Source: a virus
Length of the DNA stretch: 32,415 nucleotides
Reading direction: 5' to 3' (one strand)
IMG/VR virus record: IMGVR_UViG_3300008050_000166
Coordinates: 1-32,415 of that record
In this document: one piece after another, positions 17,034 to 25,273 of the stretch
How positions within the stretch are numbered: the first letter of the stretch is position 1
Layout: the number at the start of each line of letters is the position of its first letter
Program-made: the position numbers and the translations under genes
The notes under the pieces: model-generated
The model's input: only the letters and a program-made list of their open reading frames with translations
Told to the model about the DNA's origin: nothing
The model's database searches: none

Positions 17034-20000
17034 ATGGCAATATCAACAACAATAATTAAGAATAGTTACAGTGGTGACGGGTCTAATGATACCTTTGCTT
17101 ACCAGTTTAAAATCTCTGCAGATGCAGATTTACAGGTTATTATCAGGTCTGCTCTAGGTGTAGAAACTACAAAAACCCTTACTACTGATTACACAGTAAC
17201 TGGTGCAGGTAATGCAACTGGTGGTAACGTAGTCTTTGAATCTAGCGATATACCTACAGCTACAGAAACAGTAGTAATAAGAAGAGCTACAACTCAAACA
17301 CAAACACTTGATTTAGTAGAAAATGACTCATTTACTGCTGATTCTGTTGAAAGTGCTTTTGATAAGAACCTTGCAGCTATTCAAGAATTACAAGAACAAG
17401 TTGATAGGTCTTTTAAAGTATCAAGTACCAATACTATTACATCTGCTGAATTTACAACAAGTGCTGCAGATAGAGCTAGTAAAGCTATAGGATTTGATAT
17501 TTCTGGAGATTTAACTACAATAGCAGACTTTTTACCACAAGGTGGAGATTCTGTACTAATGACATATTCAACCACTACTGCTGATGCTGACCCTGGTGCT
17601 GGTAAAATAAGATTTAACAACACTACAATAGCATCAGTAACTGCAGCATATGTAGATGACGTAGAATACAATGCTACAGACATATCTGCATGGGTACAAA
17701 CTTGGGATGACAATGCTACCAACTATACTAATAGAGGTAGACTAAGGGTACAAAAGGCAGGAACGCTTGATACATGGGCAGTATTTAATATTACAGCAGC
17801 AATAACAGATGCTTCTGGTTATAGCAAAGCTACACTAGCTCATGTAGATAGTTCAGGTACTTTTACAGATGCAGATAAAGTATGGGTAACATTTATAGCA
17901 AATGGTGTAGATGGAGTAAACCCAGGATATTTTTACAAATTTGATTCAGGAACAAGTGATGCTGACCCAGGAGCTGGGGAAGTAGCTTTCAATAATGGCA
18001 CATATTCAAACATTACAGAGATTTATATAGATGATGTTGACCAGCATGGAGCAACTACCCAGACAGATACTATTACATGGGATGATAGTACAGCAGGTAA
18101 TAAAGGTTATGTTCAGTTTTCTGACATAAGCGATAAGACTACCTATGCTAGATTTAAAATAACAGGCACAGCAACAGATGCGTCTGGCTACAACAAACTA
18201 GCAGTAGCACATCTTGTTTCTAATAATACGTTTACTGCAGGAGATAGTCTTGCAGTAACCTTTACAGCATCTGGTAACGATGGTGCAGTACCTGGATATC
18301 TTTATGTATTTGATACATCAACTACAGATGCCGACCCAGGTGCAGGTGAGATTAGATTTAATAATGGCACATATGCTTCTGCGACAGAAATTTATATAGA
18401 TGATGACGACACTAATGGTGTAACAACATCAACAGATGTTTTAACTTGGGATGATTCTTCATCTACACCTAAAGGATATTTACATATAGTAGATACAGAT
18501 GACCCAACAACATATGCTAGATTTTCTATTACAGGTGCATCTACAAATGCAAGTGGCTATAACAAATTAACAGTAACATCTTTGGTATCTAATAATACAT
18601 TTAGTGCTGGTGATATACTGTCAGTTCATTTTACTAAAAATGGAGATAGGGGAGCATTACCAGGATATAGTTATAATTTCGATACTGGAACAAGTGATAC
18701 TGACCCTGGTGCGGGAGAAATTGCATTTAACAATGGTACTTATGCTTCAGTAACAGCTATTTATATAGATGATGTAGACCAAAATTCAGTAAATACTGTA
18801 ACAGATGTGTTGACATGGGATGATTCAACTTCAACAATAAAAGGGTATTTGCATATAGTTGATACTAACGATTTATCAACTTATGCAAGATTTTCTATAA
18901 CAGGTTCTTCAACAGATGCTTCGGGTTATAATAAATTAGCAGTAACTCACATAGCATCTAATAATACTTTTTCTGCTGCTGATAATTTGTCAGTACACTT
19001 TACACGACAAGGCGACAAAGGAGATACTGGTTCAACAGGTAGCACAGGTTCTACAGGTTCTACTGGTAGCACAGGTTCAACTGGTGCAGCAGGTCCTAAT
19101 GCTCAACTGTCAATGACATGGAACAGCTCTACCTCTGACGCAGATCCAGGAGCAGGTAAGATTGCATTTAACAATGGAACACTTGGTAGTGTATCAATTC
19201 TTTATGTAGATGATGCAGATGATGCAAGTGCAGATATATCTGGCTTTGTTCAAAGTTGGGATGATGTATCTAACTCTGTAGCTAGAGGTATTGTTACAAT
19301 AACCAAAGAAGGTACAGCAAGTACATATGCAACATACAAAATTTCTGGTAGTGTAACAGATGCAAGTGGATATACAAAAGTACCAGTTACACACGTTGTA
19401 AGTTCTGGTTCATTTAGTAATACTGATGGAGTATCTGTAGCTTTTATTTATAGTGGAGCAGATGCAGGGTCAACAGACTTAGTTAATGATGCTACACCAC
19501 AGTTAGGTGGAGATTTAGATTTAAACGGGAACAACATTGACTTCCCAACTACTGCAAACATTTCAGATTGTATAGATAGTGATACAATGAGTGGTGCTAG
19601 TGCAACTAAATTAGCTACTTCTGAGAGTATTAAAGCATACGCTGACACAAAATTAGCAGACATTGTTTCTGACACTTCTCCACAATTAGGTGGAGATTTA
19701 GATTTAAATAGTAACAGTATAGATTTTCCTAGTACAGCAAACATATCTGATGTTAAAGATGAAGATAACATGGCTAGTAATTCTGCTACTATGTTGGCTA
19801 CACAACAATCTATTAAAGCATATGTTGATGCTAGTGGTGGCACAAGCACAGCAAACTACAATATGATAATCAATGGAGATATGCAAGTATGGACACGAGG
19901 TACAACCATTGCAGCTACTAGCACAACTACTAATACTGATGATGATTCTTACACAGCAGATAGATGGATTTTATTAAGTGATGGAGATGATATTGTAGAT

Positions 20001-20864
20001 GTAAAACGGTCAGATACGTCACCTGATGATGGTTCATCTAAGTCTATGTTACTTCAGGTAGAAACAGCAGATAAGAAATTTGGAGCTATGCAGATTATAG
20101 AAAACTGTAATTGTCATGAAGCATTAGTTAGTGGCACAGTAAGTCTTTCATTTAAGATGAAAACATCTGATGCTAGTATAGACGATGTAAGAGCAGCAGT
20201 AGTAGCATGGAGTGGTACAGCAGATACTGTAACAAGTGATATAGTAAGTGCTTGGGAAGCAGAAGGAACTAATCCAACATTGATTGCTAATGCTACATAT
20301 GAAAATACACCAGCAAATTTAAGTCCAACAACAAGTTGGGCAGAATATAAAATAGAAAATATATCAGTAGATACTAGTTCTACAGGAAATTTATTAGTCT
20401 TTATCTGGTCAGGAGTTACTGACGTAGAAGTAAATGATGAGTTATACATTACAGATGTGCAATTAGAAAATAGTGCAACAGCTAATGATTTCAAAAGATT
20501 AGACATAGAAACAACTAAACAACAATGTGAAAGGTATTATGAGAGCAGTATGACTTGGGGAACTACTGGAGCTTACCAAGGTCAAGAAGTAAGTTTAGGA
20601 TGTGCTAGTGCAACTTTTGGTGCAACAGTAGCTAATTTGAATGGTAGAAGATTTAGAACTCGTAAGAGAACAACACCTACTGCAACTATTTATCACCAAG
20701 ACGGAACTGCAGGAGCAGTGTATAGAATACATGATGCACAAAAAACAACAGGAGCTGCAGCACAACATGTAACTGACTACGGCTTTTTGTTTGTAAACAA
20801 AGCAAGTGCATTTAATCAGGGTTATGCTTATTATTATGCGTATATAGCGGAGTGTGAATTATAA
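17034..20864 (+). CDS. Tail fibre protein with T7-type N-terminus, repeats and collagen-like segment
   Basis: This 1276-residue fibre starts with a T7 tail-fibre attachment domain (about 1-150; YSGDGSNDTFAYQFKIS and later VIRRATTQTQTLDLVENDSF). Five repeats of about 123 residues follow, starting near 180, 307, 430, 553 and 700. A 30-residue Gly-X-Y collagen-like stretch (660-689, six GST triplets) lies inside the fourth interval. Two TPQLGGDLDL-type repeats begin near 821 and 881. The C-terminal third has a lectin-like beta domain starting YNMIINGDMQVWTRG, and a tip domain around NDFKRLDIETTKQQCERYYE. It binds the host receptor, and the C-terminal part is the likely specificity module. An AGAGGAA site precedes the ATG. 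Confidence 0.9.
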   Translation: MAISTTIIKNSYSGDGSNDTFAYQFKISADADLQVIIRSALGVETTKTLTTDYTVTGAGNATGGNVVFESSDIPTATETVVIRRATTQTQTLDLVENDSFTADSVESAFDKNLAAIQELQEQVDRSFKVSSTNTITSAEFTTSAADRASKAIGFDISGDLTTIADFLPQGGDSVLMTYSTTTADADPGAGKIRFNNTTIASVTAAYVDDVEYNATDISAWVQTWDDNATNYTNRGRLRVQKAGTLDTWAVFNITAAITDASGYSKATLAHVDSSGTFTDADKVWVTFIANGVDGVNPGYFYKFDSGTSDADPGAGEVAFNNGTYSNITEIYIDDVDQHGATTQTDTITWDDSTAGNKGYVQFSDISDKTTYARFKITGTATDASGYNKLAVAHLVSNNTFTAGDSLAVTFTASGNDGAVPGYLYVFDTSTTDADPGAGEIRFNNGTYASATEIYIDDDDTNGVTTSTDVLTWDDSSSTPKGYLHIVDTDDPTTYARFSITGASTNASGYNKLTVTSLVSNNTFSAGDILSVHFTKNGDRGALPGYSYNFDTGTSDTDPGAGEIAFNNGTYASVTAIYIDDVDQNSVNTVTDVLTWDDSTSTIKGYLHIVDTNDLSTYARFSITGSSTDASGYNKLAVTHIASNNTFSAADNLSVHFTRQGDKGDTGSTGSTGSTGSTGSTGSTGAAGPNAQLSMTWNSSTSDADPGAGKIAFNNGTLGSVSILYVDDADDASADISGFVQSWDDVSNSVARGIVTITKEGTASTYATYKISGSVTDASGYTKVPVTHVVSSGSFSNTDGVSVAFIYSGADAGSTDLVNDATPQLGGDLDLNGNNIDFPTTANISDCIDSDTMSGASATKLATSESIKAYADTKLADIVSDTSPQLGGDLDLNSNSIDFPSTANISDVKDEDNMASNSATMLATQQSIKAYVDASGGTSTANYNMIINGDMQVWTRGTTIAATSTTTNTDDDSYTADRWILLSDGDDIVDVKRSDTSPDDGSSKSMLLQVETADKKFGAMQIIENCNCHEALVSGTVSLSFKMKTSDASIDDVRAAVVAWSGTADTVTSDIVSAWEAEGTNPTLIANATYENTPANLSPTTSWAEYKIENISVDTSSTGNLLVFIWSGVTDVEVNDELYITDVQLENSATANDFKRLDIETTKQQCERYYESSMTWGTTGAYQGQEVSLGCASATFGATVANLNGRRFRTRKRTTPTATIYHQDGTAGAVYRIHDAQKTTGAAAQHVTDYGFLFVNKASAFNQGYAYYYAYIAECEL
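17571..19481 (+). repeat. Five diverged tail-fibre domain repeats
   Basis: Units start near 17571, 17952, 18321, 18690 and 19131. They share a protein pattern of (T/S)-D-x-DPGAG-x-(I/V)-x-FNNGT, then IYIDD, then a TWDD(S) strand, then YARF(S/K)ITG, then DASGYNKL. Units 2-4 are the most similar and exactly 123 residues apart, which suggests recent duplication. Units 1 and 5 are shorter relatives with AxYVDD/ILYVDD in place of IYIDD. They probably form beta-rich shaft domains. Confidence 0.85.
19494..19846 (+). repeat. Two PQLGGDLDL repeats in the tail fibre
   Basis: Two units of about 61 residues share PQLGGDLDLN, then (N/S)-x-IDFP-(T/S)-TANISD, then ATxLAT-x-x-SIKAY. This repeat is well known in marine phage fibres and usually makes a triple-stranded beta-spiral or linker before the receptor-binding domain. 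The two units differ enough at the DNA level that the duplication is not recent. Confidence 0.85.
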
Positions 20865-21046
20865 TGGCAAAAGTTATACAATCAGTACAAAAAGTAAATG
20901 ATTTAGCTGGGAATGAAACAGAGGAACTTAAAGTTGTTTATACAAACGCAACTTTATCTAGTGTACCTAAGGTAACAGCTAACAAAGATTATAGGCAAGT
21001 ACTTGCATGGGTTGAAGCAGGTAATACTATTACTGAAGCAGATTAA
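20864..21046 (+). CDS. Small hypothetical protein after the tail fibre
   Basis: This 60-residue protein overlaps the fibre stop by one base (TAATG). It has a beta-rich core with KVVYTNATLSSVPKVTANKD and an acidic C-terminus. I do not recognise it. Small proteins directly after a tail-fibre gene are sometimes chaperones or fibre-tip accessories, which is one possibility here. No membrane segment or signal peptide is present. Confidence 0.65.
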   Translation: MAKVIQSVQKVNDLAGNETEELKVVYTNATLSSVPKVTANKDYRQVLAWVEAGNTITEAD

Positions 21047-21048
21047 GA

Positions 21049-21258
21049 ATGATGTTAAATGTGCATGAATTAAATGTAGAATTAGCCAAGATCAAAGGCG
21101 ACATTAAAATGATTAATTCACACATTGAAATAATTAAAACTAACCACCTTAAACACATTGAAGATGATCTAAAAAATATAAGAAAAATAATGTGGGGTGT
21201 AGGTTTTATGATGATGACACAAATGATTGTAGTTATCAGGGAGTTTATATTAAAATGA
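21049..21258 (+). CDS. Small coiled-coil protein with C-terminal membrane helix (XhlA-like layout)
   Basis: This 69-residue protein has an N-terminal coiled-coil (ELNVELAKIKGDIKMINSHI, about 6-25, continuing to about 48) and a single hydrophobic helix near the end (MWGVGFMMMTQMIVVIREFI). That arrangement matches the haemolysin XhlA/holin-accessory layout, but the sequence itself is not diagnostic. It heads a cluster of membrane proteins, so a lysis role is plausible. Its TGA stop overlaps the ATG of the next small gene. Confidence 0.65.
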   Translation: MMLNVHELNVELAKIKGDIKMINSHIEIIKTNHLKHIEDDLKNIRKIMWGVGFMMMTQMIVVIREFILK

Positions 21259-21326
21259 ATAAAGAGATATGCGACTGCGAAAAAACAAAAGAAGAATGCG
21301 ATTGCGAAGGCAAAGGAACTAACTAA
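21255..21326 (+). CDS. 23-residue peptide with two Cys-Asp-Cys motifs
   Basis: The ORF reads MNKEICDCEKTKEECDCEGK followed by GTN. It starts in an ATGA overlap with the previous stop and ends in a TAATG overlap with the next gene, so both ends fit the coupled-translation pattern of this operon. The four cysteines form two CDC pairs separated by seven residues, in a highly charged context. Such spacing could chelate a metal or an iron-sulphur cluster, or form disulphides. No family is recognised. The ORF is short, but without it there would be a 67-base gap in an otherwise gapless operon. Confidence 0.55.
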   Translation: MNKEICDCEKTKEECDCEGKGTN

Positions 21327-21709
21327 TGTTTGGTCTTGGTTTAGTATTTAGTGCTGTTAAAACTATTGGCAATGTTATGCAACAGCGACAAGAAACTAAA
21401 AGATATAATGCTATGGCAGAAAGAAACCATGCGTATCGTATGGCACAAGGCGAAATAGAATACCAAGCACAAGTAAGAAGTGATAACCAAGACGGATGGA
21501 AAGACGAATTTGTTTTAATAGTAGTATCATTACCATTATTAGTATTAGGATATTCTGTATTCTTTGGAGATGCAGATACAAAAGCTAAACTAGATTTATT
21601 CTTTGCATACTTTAATGCATTACCTCAATGGTATCAATGGTTGCTTATAGGAATCTTTGGTGCTATCTATGGACTTAAACCAGCAGCAGGTATGTTTGGC
21701 AAAAAATGA
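21326..21709 (+). CDS. Holin-like membrane protein
   Basis: This 127-residue protein has a basic amphipathic N-terminal half and two hydrophobic helices: EFVLIVVSLPLLVLGYSVFF (about 71-90) and WYQWLLIGIFGAIYGLKPAA (about 102-121). The second half strongly resembles the C-terminal part of the GTA/phage 'holin of 3TMs' family, although the first membrane helix of that family is not clear here. It would permeabilise the inner membrane to end the infection. Its neighbours are small membrane proteins, which supports a lysis cassette. Confidence 0.65.
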   Translation: MFGLGLVFSAVKTIGNVMQQRQETKRYNAMAERNHAYRMAQGEIEYQAQVRSDNQDGWKDEFVLIVVSLPLLVLGYSVFFGDADTKAKLDLFFAYFNALPQWYQWLLIGIFGAIYGLKPAAGMFGKK

Positions 21710-22377
21710 AATACTTAGCATTAATGTTCTTGTTGTTATCTTTTACGGCAAATGCAACAGACAATTCTACGGCAACACAAACCAATACAAGTGGAAGTAA
21801 CACTACTATAAGTGGTGGGTATACTAGCACAACTACTAATAACAACGATGGTCAAACTAATACTACAACTTCGACCACAACTAATGCCACCACACACAAT
21901 AATAGTACCAATAACAATTCTGAAACACAGCAGATTCCTGTAGGTACAGCAAACGCACCAAGCATGAGTTCTTATTCACAAGACCTGTGTACTATTGGTG
22001 TTAGTGGTGCAGTGCAAGTAACTGGGTTTGGTGTTGCTGGTGGTACATATTTTACAGATGAGAATTGCGAAAGAATGAAACTAGGTAAGCTGTTGTATGA
22101 TTTCAATATGAGGGTTGCAGCTATAGCTATACTATGTCAAGACGATAGAATCTTTAGTGCTATGCATCATGCAGGTACACCATGTCCATTTGAAGGACAG
22201 ATTGGAGCAGCAGCAAAAGCACAATGGAAAAAATATGATGTGGAAAGACCTGACTACCAAGAGTATACAAAAAATTTAAGAAGAAGAAGAGCTATCGATG
22301 CAAGGTTAAACAAGGTATTAGAGAAACGAGTCAATACAGAATTTGAATTGTATGGCGATGATGACGATGAAAAATAA
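21706..22377 (+). CDS. Exported protein, Asn/Thr-rich, four cysteines
   Basis: This 223-residue protein has a clear Sec signal peptide (MKYLALMFLLLSFTANA, cleavage about after residue 17). A Thr/Asn-rich linker extends to about residue 80. A compact domain with four cysteines follows (in DLCTIG, ENCERM, ILCQDD and TPCPF), which could form two disulphides in the periplasm. The C-terminal tail is helical and basic, ending with acidic DDDDEK. I have a recollection of similar proteins in marine phages, always without known function. The ATGA start overlaps the holin-like gene, and its end overlaps the next exported protein gene. Confidence 0.75.
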   Translation: MKYLALMFLLLSFTANATDNSTATQTNTSGSNTTISGGYTSTTTNNNDGQTNTTTSTTTNATTHNNSTNNNSETQQIPVGTANAPSMSSYSQDLCTIGVSGAVQVTGFGVAGGTYFTDENCERMKLGKLLYDFNMRVAAIAILCQDDRIFSAMHHAGTPCPFEGQIGAAAKAQWKKYDVERPDYQEYTKNLRRRRAIDARLNKVLEKRVNTEFELYGDDDDEK

Positions 22378-23911
22378 TTTTGTTGGTTGGTTTTATTTAC
22401 TAATCACTTTTATGGTAATAGGTTATGCTTGTTTTGCTGAAGATATAACTACCGGTAACTTACTACCTAACGGAACTAACAATGCTAGTAATTATCAGAA
22501 CGTAGATACATCTATTCCTAATGTTACAACTAATGGATTTAACACAACAGGTAACATAAGAAACTGGGGTCAAGAGTTGGAAACAACAGGAACTGGTGGC
22601 ATTAATGTTACTGGATCACTTGTTGGTATTACTACAGGCGATGACACAACTACACAAGATAAACTAAACAACGGGGTTACACTTAACTCTACAACTGTAG
22701 TACAGAACTGCGAATACCAAGGATCTAACTGGCAATGTGGTCAAGCTAAACCCGGACAAGATACATATACTACTACGGTTAGCATATTAGATGAGAGTGG
22801 CAATGTATTAGCAACTGTAAACCAAGTGCGTAATAATGATGCAGGGTATGGTAGTAATGCATACAAATATACTGATACTGTTACATACACAGGCACAGGC
22901 AGCAATCAATTTTACTGGGCATGGGAAGGTGTTGATCTAGGTTATGATACTTACGGCACTAATCTTGGTGGACCTAACTTGCTTGGTGCTAAGTTGACTA
23001 TGACATATGATAATATAGTATTACAAACAGAAACAATTGAAGAGATAGAAGAAGTATTAGATGAGTTTATAAGATGGGAAGAAGAGTTTATTGAACCCGT
23101 CATAGAACCACCTACAGTTGTTGTATTACCACCTGTATTTGAAGAAGAATTTTTAGAAGAATTTGTATTAGAAGAAGAACCAGTAGTAATAGAAACACTA
23201 GAAGAATTAGAAGAAGAGTTTGAAGAAATAGAAATTTTACAGGTCTTTGGTGGCCCAGAAATAATCGAAGAACCTTTGGAGAGTACAAATAATGAACCAG
23301 AAGAAGTTGAACCAGAGATTGCACAAGCTATTGAGCTTGAAGAAGAGGTCATGGAAAACGAACCTACAACAACTGCCAGTACCGAGGTGGAAGAAACTGC
23401 ACCAGAACCTGAAGTGGAGTCGACCATAGCAAAAGAAGAAGTTGTTGAGGAAGAACCTGTTGCACAAAAAGAAGAAACAATAGAAGAAGATGTGCCTACT
23501 GTAACAGAAGAACCTGAAGATATAGTTGCAGAAAAACCTAAGATTAAAGAGTTCTCAGTAGATGTAGCTAATGTAGAAGCACAAGTTAAAACTAGAGTCA
23601 AATCAGTTGAACAACAATTACAAGCTGTTAGTATTATTGCTGCTAAAGCTATGACTAAAACACAGGTAAATCTTGGCCAATACATTAATAAAAACAATCA
23701 GATGTATGATAATAGACAAATTTATGAGAACAAAACCTATAAAGATGTGGTATTATTAGATGAATATATGGTAAGTATATATGCAAATGACAACAGGGTA
23801 GCACAGATTACAATGAATGATCCTGTATTAAAATATCAAAATGATTTGCGTGAAGCTACATTTAAAAGACAACAAGCTGAACGTGAACTAAAAAGATTAC
23901 GAGGTTTTTAA
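22367..23911 (+). CDS. Large exported protein with Glu-rich stalk
   Basis: The product is 514 residues from ATG 22367, which is preferred over an upstream ATG at 22343 because it opens directly on the signal peptide MKNNFVGWFYLLITFMVIGY, with ACFA then cleaved. The domains are: a beta-rich N-terminal domain (about 25-225, with a Cys pair in NCEYQGSNWQCGQ); a long Glu/Val/Pro-rich stalk (about 225-390); and a C-terminal helical domain (about 390-514) with AQVKTRVKSVEQQLQAVSII. It is probably periplasmic or surface-exposed. With the preceding protein it forms an overlapping pair. The function is unknown, and lysis, surface change or superinfection exclusion are possibilities only. Confidence 0.75.
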   Translation: MKNNFVGWFYLLITFMVIGYACFAEDITTGNLLPNGTNNASNYQNVDTSIPNVTTNGFNTTGNIRNWGQELETTGTGGINVTGSLVGITTGDDTTTQDKLNNGVTLNSTTVVQNCEYQGSNWQCGQAKPGQDTYTTTVSILDESGNVLATVNQVRNNDAGYGSNAYKYTDTVTYTGTGSNQFYWAWEGVDLGYDTYGTNLGGPNLLGAKLTMTYDNIVLQTETIEEIEEVLDEFIRWEEEFIEPVIEPPTVVVLPPVFEEEFLEEFVLEEEPVVIETLEELEEEFEEIEILQVFGGPEIIEEPLESTNNEPEEVEPEIAQAIELEEEVMENEPTTTASTEVEETAPEPEVESTIAKEEVVEEEPVAQKEETIEEDVPTVTEEPEDIVAEKPKIKEFSVDVANVEAQVKTRVKSVEQQLQAVSIIAAKAMTKTQVNLGQYINKNNQMYDNRQIYENKTYKDVVLLDEYMVSIYANDNRVAQITMNDPVLKYQNDLREATFKRQQAERELKRLRGF

Positions 23912-23912
23912 C

Positions 23913-24155
23913 ATGGATGTAGTAGAAACATTAAAAAAATATGCAGTATTAGTTGGGATAGTATCTACGTTAGGTGGTGGGTTCTATGCTTGGGGTGTAT
24001 TTAATAATAGACTTGACGAGCTTGAACAATCTACTAGCACTAAAAAAATAAAAGACCTAAGCAAACAAGTAAACATACAAGACAAAAGACTTGAGGTTCT
24101 TGAAACTAGGTTTAATGAATTTAAAATCACAGTACAAAATCCATTAAAATATTAA
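23913..24155 (+). CDS. Small membrane-anchored coiled-coil protein
   Basis: This 80-residue protein has one membrane segment near the N-terminus (AVLVGIVSTLGGGFYAWGVF, about 11-30) and then a charged coiled-coil (about 32-75) ending QNPLKY. The layout is that of an inner-membrane spanin or holin-accessory protein, though spanins are usually longer. It begins 2 bases after the preceding stop with no strong Shine-Dalgarno, so translation is probably coupled. Confidence 0.65.
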   Translation: MDVVETLKKYAVLVGIVSTLGGGFYAWGVFNNRLDELEQSTSTKKIKDLSKQVNIQDKRLEVLETRFNEFKITVQNPLKY

Positions 24156-24164
24156 GGAGGACAC

Positions 24165-24359
24165 ATGAGTTTAGATAAAGATAAAATCAAAGAAGAACTG
24201 AAAGAATTTTCTGAAGATGCTGCTGAAGTTATTGGAGATGCACTTAAAAAACATTTCTGGAAATCAGCTAAAGCTGCTTGGAAAAATTTTTCTATTGTTC
24301 AAAAACTATATGTTGCTGGTGCGTTTTTTATATATTCGTATTTGTTATATTGGATTTAA
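24165..24359 (+). CDS. Small protein with C-terminal membrane helix
   Basis: This 64-residue protein has its own strong AAGGAGG site eight bases before the ATG. The first 45 residues form a charged amphipathic helix (DKDKIKEELKEFSEDAAEVI), and the last 18 are hydrophobic (YVAGAFFIYSYLLYWI). It could be a holin, antiholin or other lysis accessory. It is the last rightward gene before the convergent leftward operon, and its stop codon overlaps the stop of the phosphoesterase gene. Confidence 0.65.
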   Translation: MSLDKDKIKEELKEFSEDAAEVIGDALKKHFWKSAKAAWKNFSIVQKLYVAGAFFIYSYLLYWI

Positions 24360-25054
24360 ACTAATTTCTTAATCCAGTTGCCATCATCATCTAATACCAT
24401 TGGAAGTAGTCGTGGGATGCCATCTAATATAATGCCACACCCAAGTATGAATCTAGTTTTAAAATTTTTTGCATAAGCAAATGCTAAAGACTTTTGATTT
24501 ATAAGGCATCCTACATTCATTCCAAAAAATAAATTATCAGGATTAGCCCACCAAGATACAATAAACTTAGTATGGTAATGACCTTGGACACAGTTCATAC
24601 CCATAGTTTGTGATACCTTTAATACATCTGCTGCCTTGCCATGAGTAAACAAACATCTTCTACCATTTGATAAAGTAATAACTAGGTCGTCAACCCATTC
24701 CCATTTTTTTGTACCAAGAAAATCTCCATAAGATTTAAGGAACTGTCTGCTCATACCATTTTTTAATGCTCTACGAAATACCATAGATGAATGATTAGAT
24801 TCTACTTCGATAACTTTTGGAAACACAGATTCAAGTTCTTTGATATACTCACGAGCTAGGGTTAGCTCATCCCCTGGAGATGGTAAGTCAGGATCATGGT
24901 CATGCATATTGATAGCATGAAAATCTAACAGATCTCCAATGTTAATTATATTGTCTGGTTTAAATTCTTTTTTGACTGCAGATAAAAAAGCAAACGAATC
25001 TTTGTGGTGATAAGGTATGTGTAAGTCGCTGATAATTAAGACTTTTTTATTCAC
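24356..25054 (-). CDS. Calcineurin-like metallophosphoesterase
   Basis: This 232-residue protein has the metal-binding motif set: D-x-H (SDLHIPYH, residues 9-16), GD (NIGDLLDFH, about 38-46), an NH in ESNHSS (about 85-90) instead of the usual GNH, THG at about 137 and GHYH at about 158-161. It likely hydrolyses phosphoesters, perhaps nucleic acid or nucleotide substrates, but the substrate cannot be read. Translation starts at GTG with only a weak AAAG site. It ends the leftward early operon and converges on the late operon. Confidence 0.88.
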   Translation of the reverse strand: MNKKVLIISDLHIPYHHKDSFAFLSAVKKEFKPDNIINIGDLLDFHAINMHDHDPDLPSPGDELTLAREYIKELESVFPKVIEVESNHSSMVFRRALKNGMSRQFLKSYGDFLGTKKWEWVDDLVITLSNGRRCLFTHGKAADVLKVSQTMGMNCVQGHYHTKFIVSWWANPDNLFFGMNVGCLINQKSLAFAYAKNFKTRFILGCGIILDGIPRLLPMVLDDDGNWIKKLV

Positions 25055-25072
25055 AATAATACTTTACACAAG

Positions 25073-25081
25073 TTATCCACA
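25073..25081. other. Consensus DnaA-box sequence
   Basis: TTATCCACA is a perfect match to the bacterial DnaA-box consensus. It lies in the 27-base gap between the phosphoesterase gene and the small gene upstream. It is single: I saw only an inexact second copy (TGTGGATAT near 26481). One 9-mer in 32 kb is not enough to call an origin, but its position between genes is suggestive. Confidence 0.3.
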
Positions 25082-25273
25082 CTAATCAACAGACTTGTGT
25101 GGTGGATTTAATTTTTCAAACAAAGTTAGCAATCTTCTTTGAAGTAAGTTTTTAAACTTTTCTTCTGTTAAATCAAATAATTCTTTATCATTTAATTTTG
25201 CATGACATATATTTTCTGATGCTACAGTAAACATAATATCTTTTGCAACTTCATTTACAAAATTTGTTATCAT
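25082..25273 (-). CDS. Small hypothetical protein
   Basis: This 63-residue, helical, charged protein starts in a TAATG overlap with the upstream gene and has GGAG just before the ATG. No motif or membrane segment is recognised. It belongs to the leftward operon between the 95-residue protein and the phosphoesterase. Confidence 0.65.
   Translation of the reverse strand: MITNFVNEVAKDIMFTVASENICHAKLNDKELFDLTEEKFKNLLQRRLLTLFEKLNPPHKSVD

Noticed and set aside
17571-19481. CRISPR-like regular repeats
   Set aside because: The repeats are about 370 bases long, keep one reading frame and encode protein domains in the tail fibre.
22951-23697. 248-residue Ser-rich ORF on the minus strand
   Set aside because: It is the reverse complement of the Glu-rich GAA/GAG stalk (TTC/CTC read as Ser in the shifted frame). 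Composition artefact.
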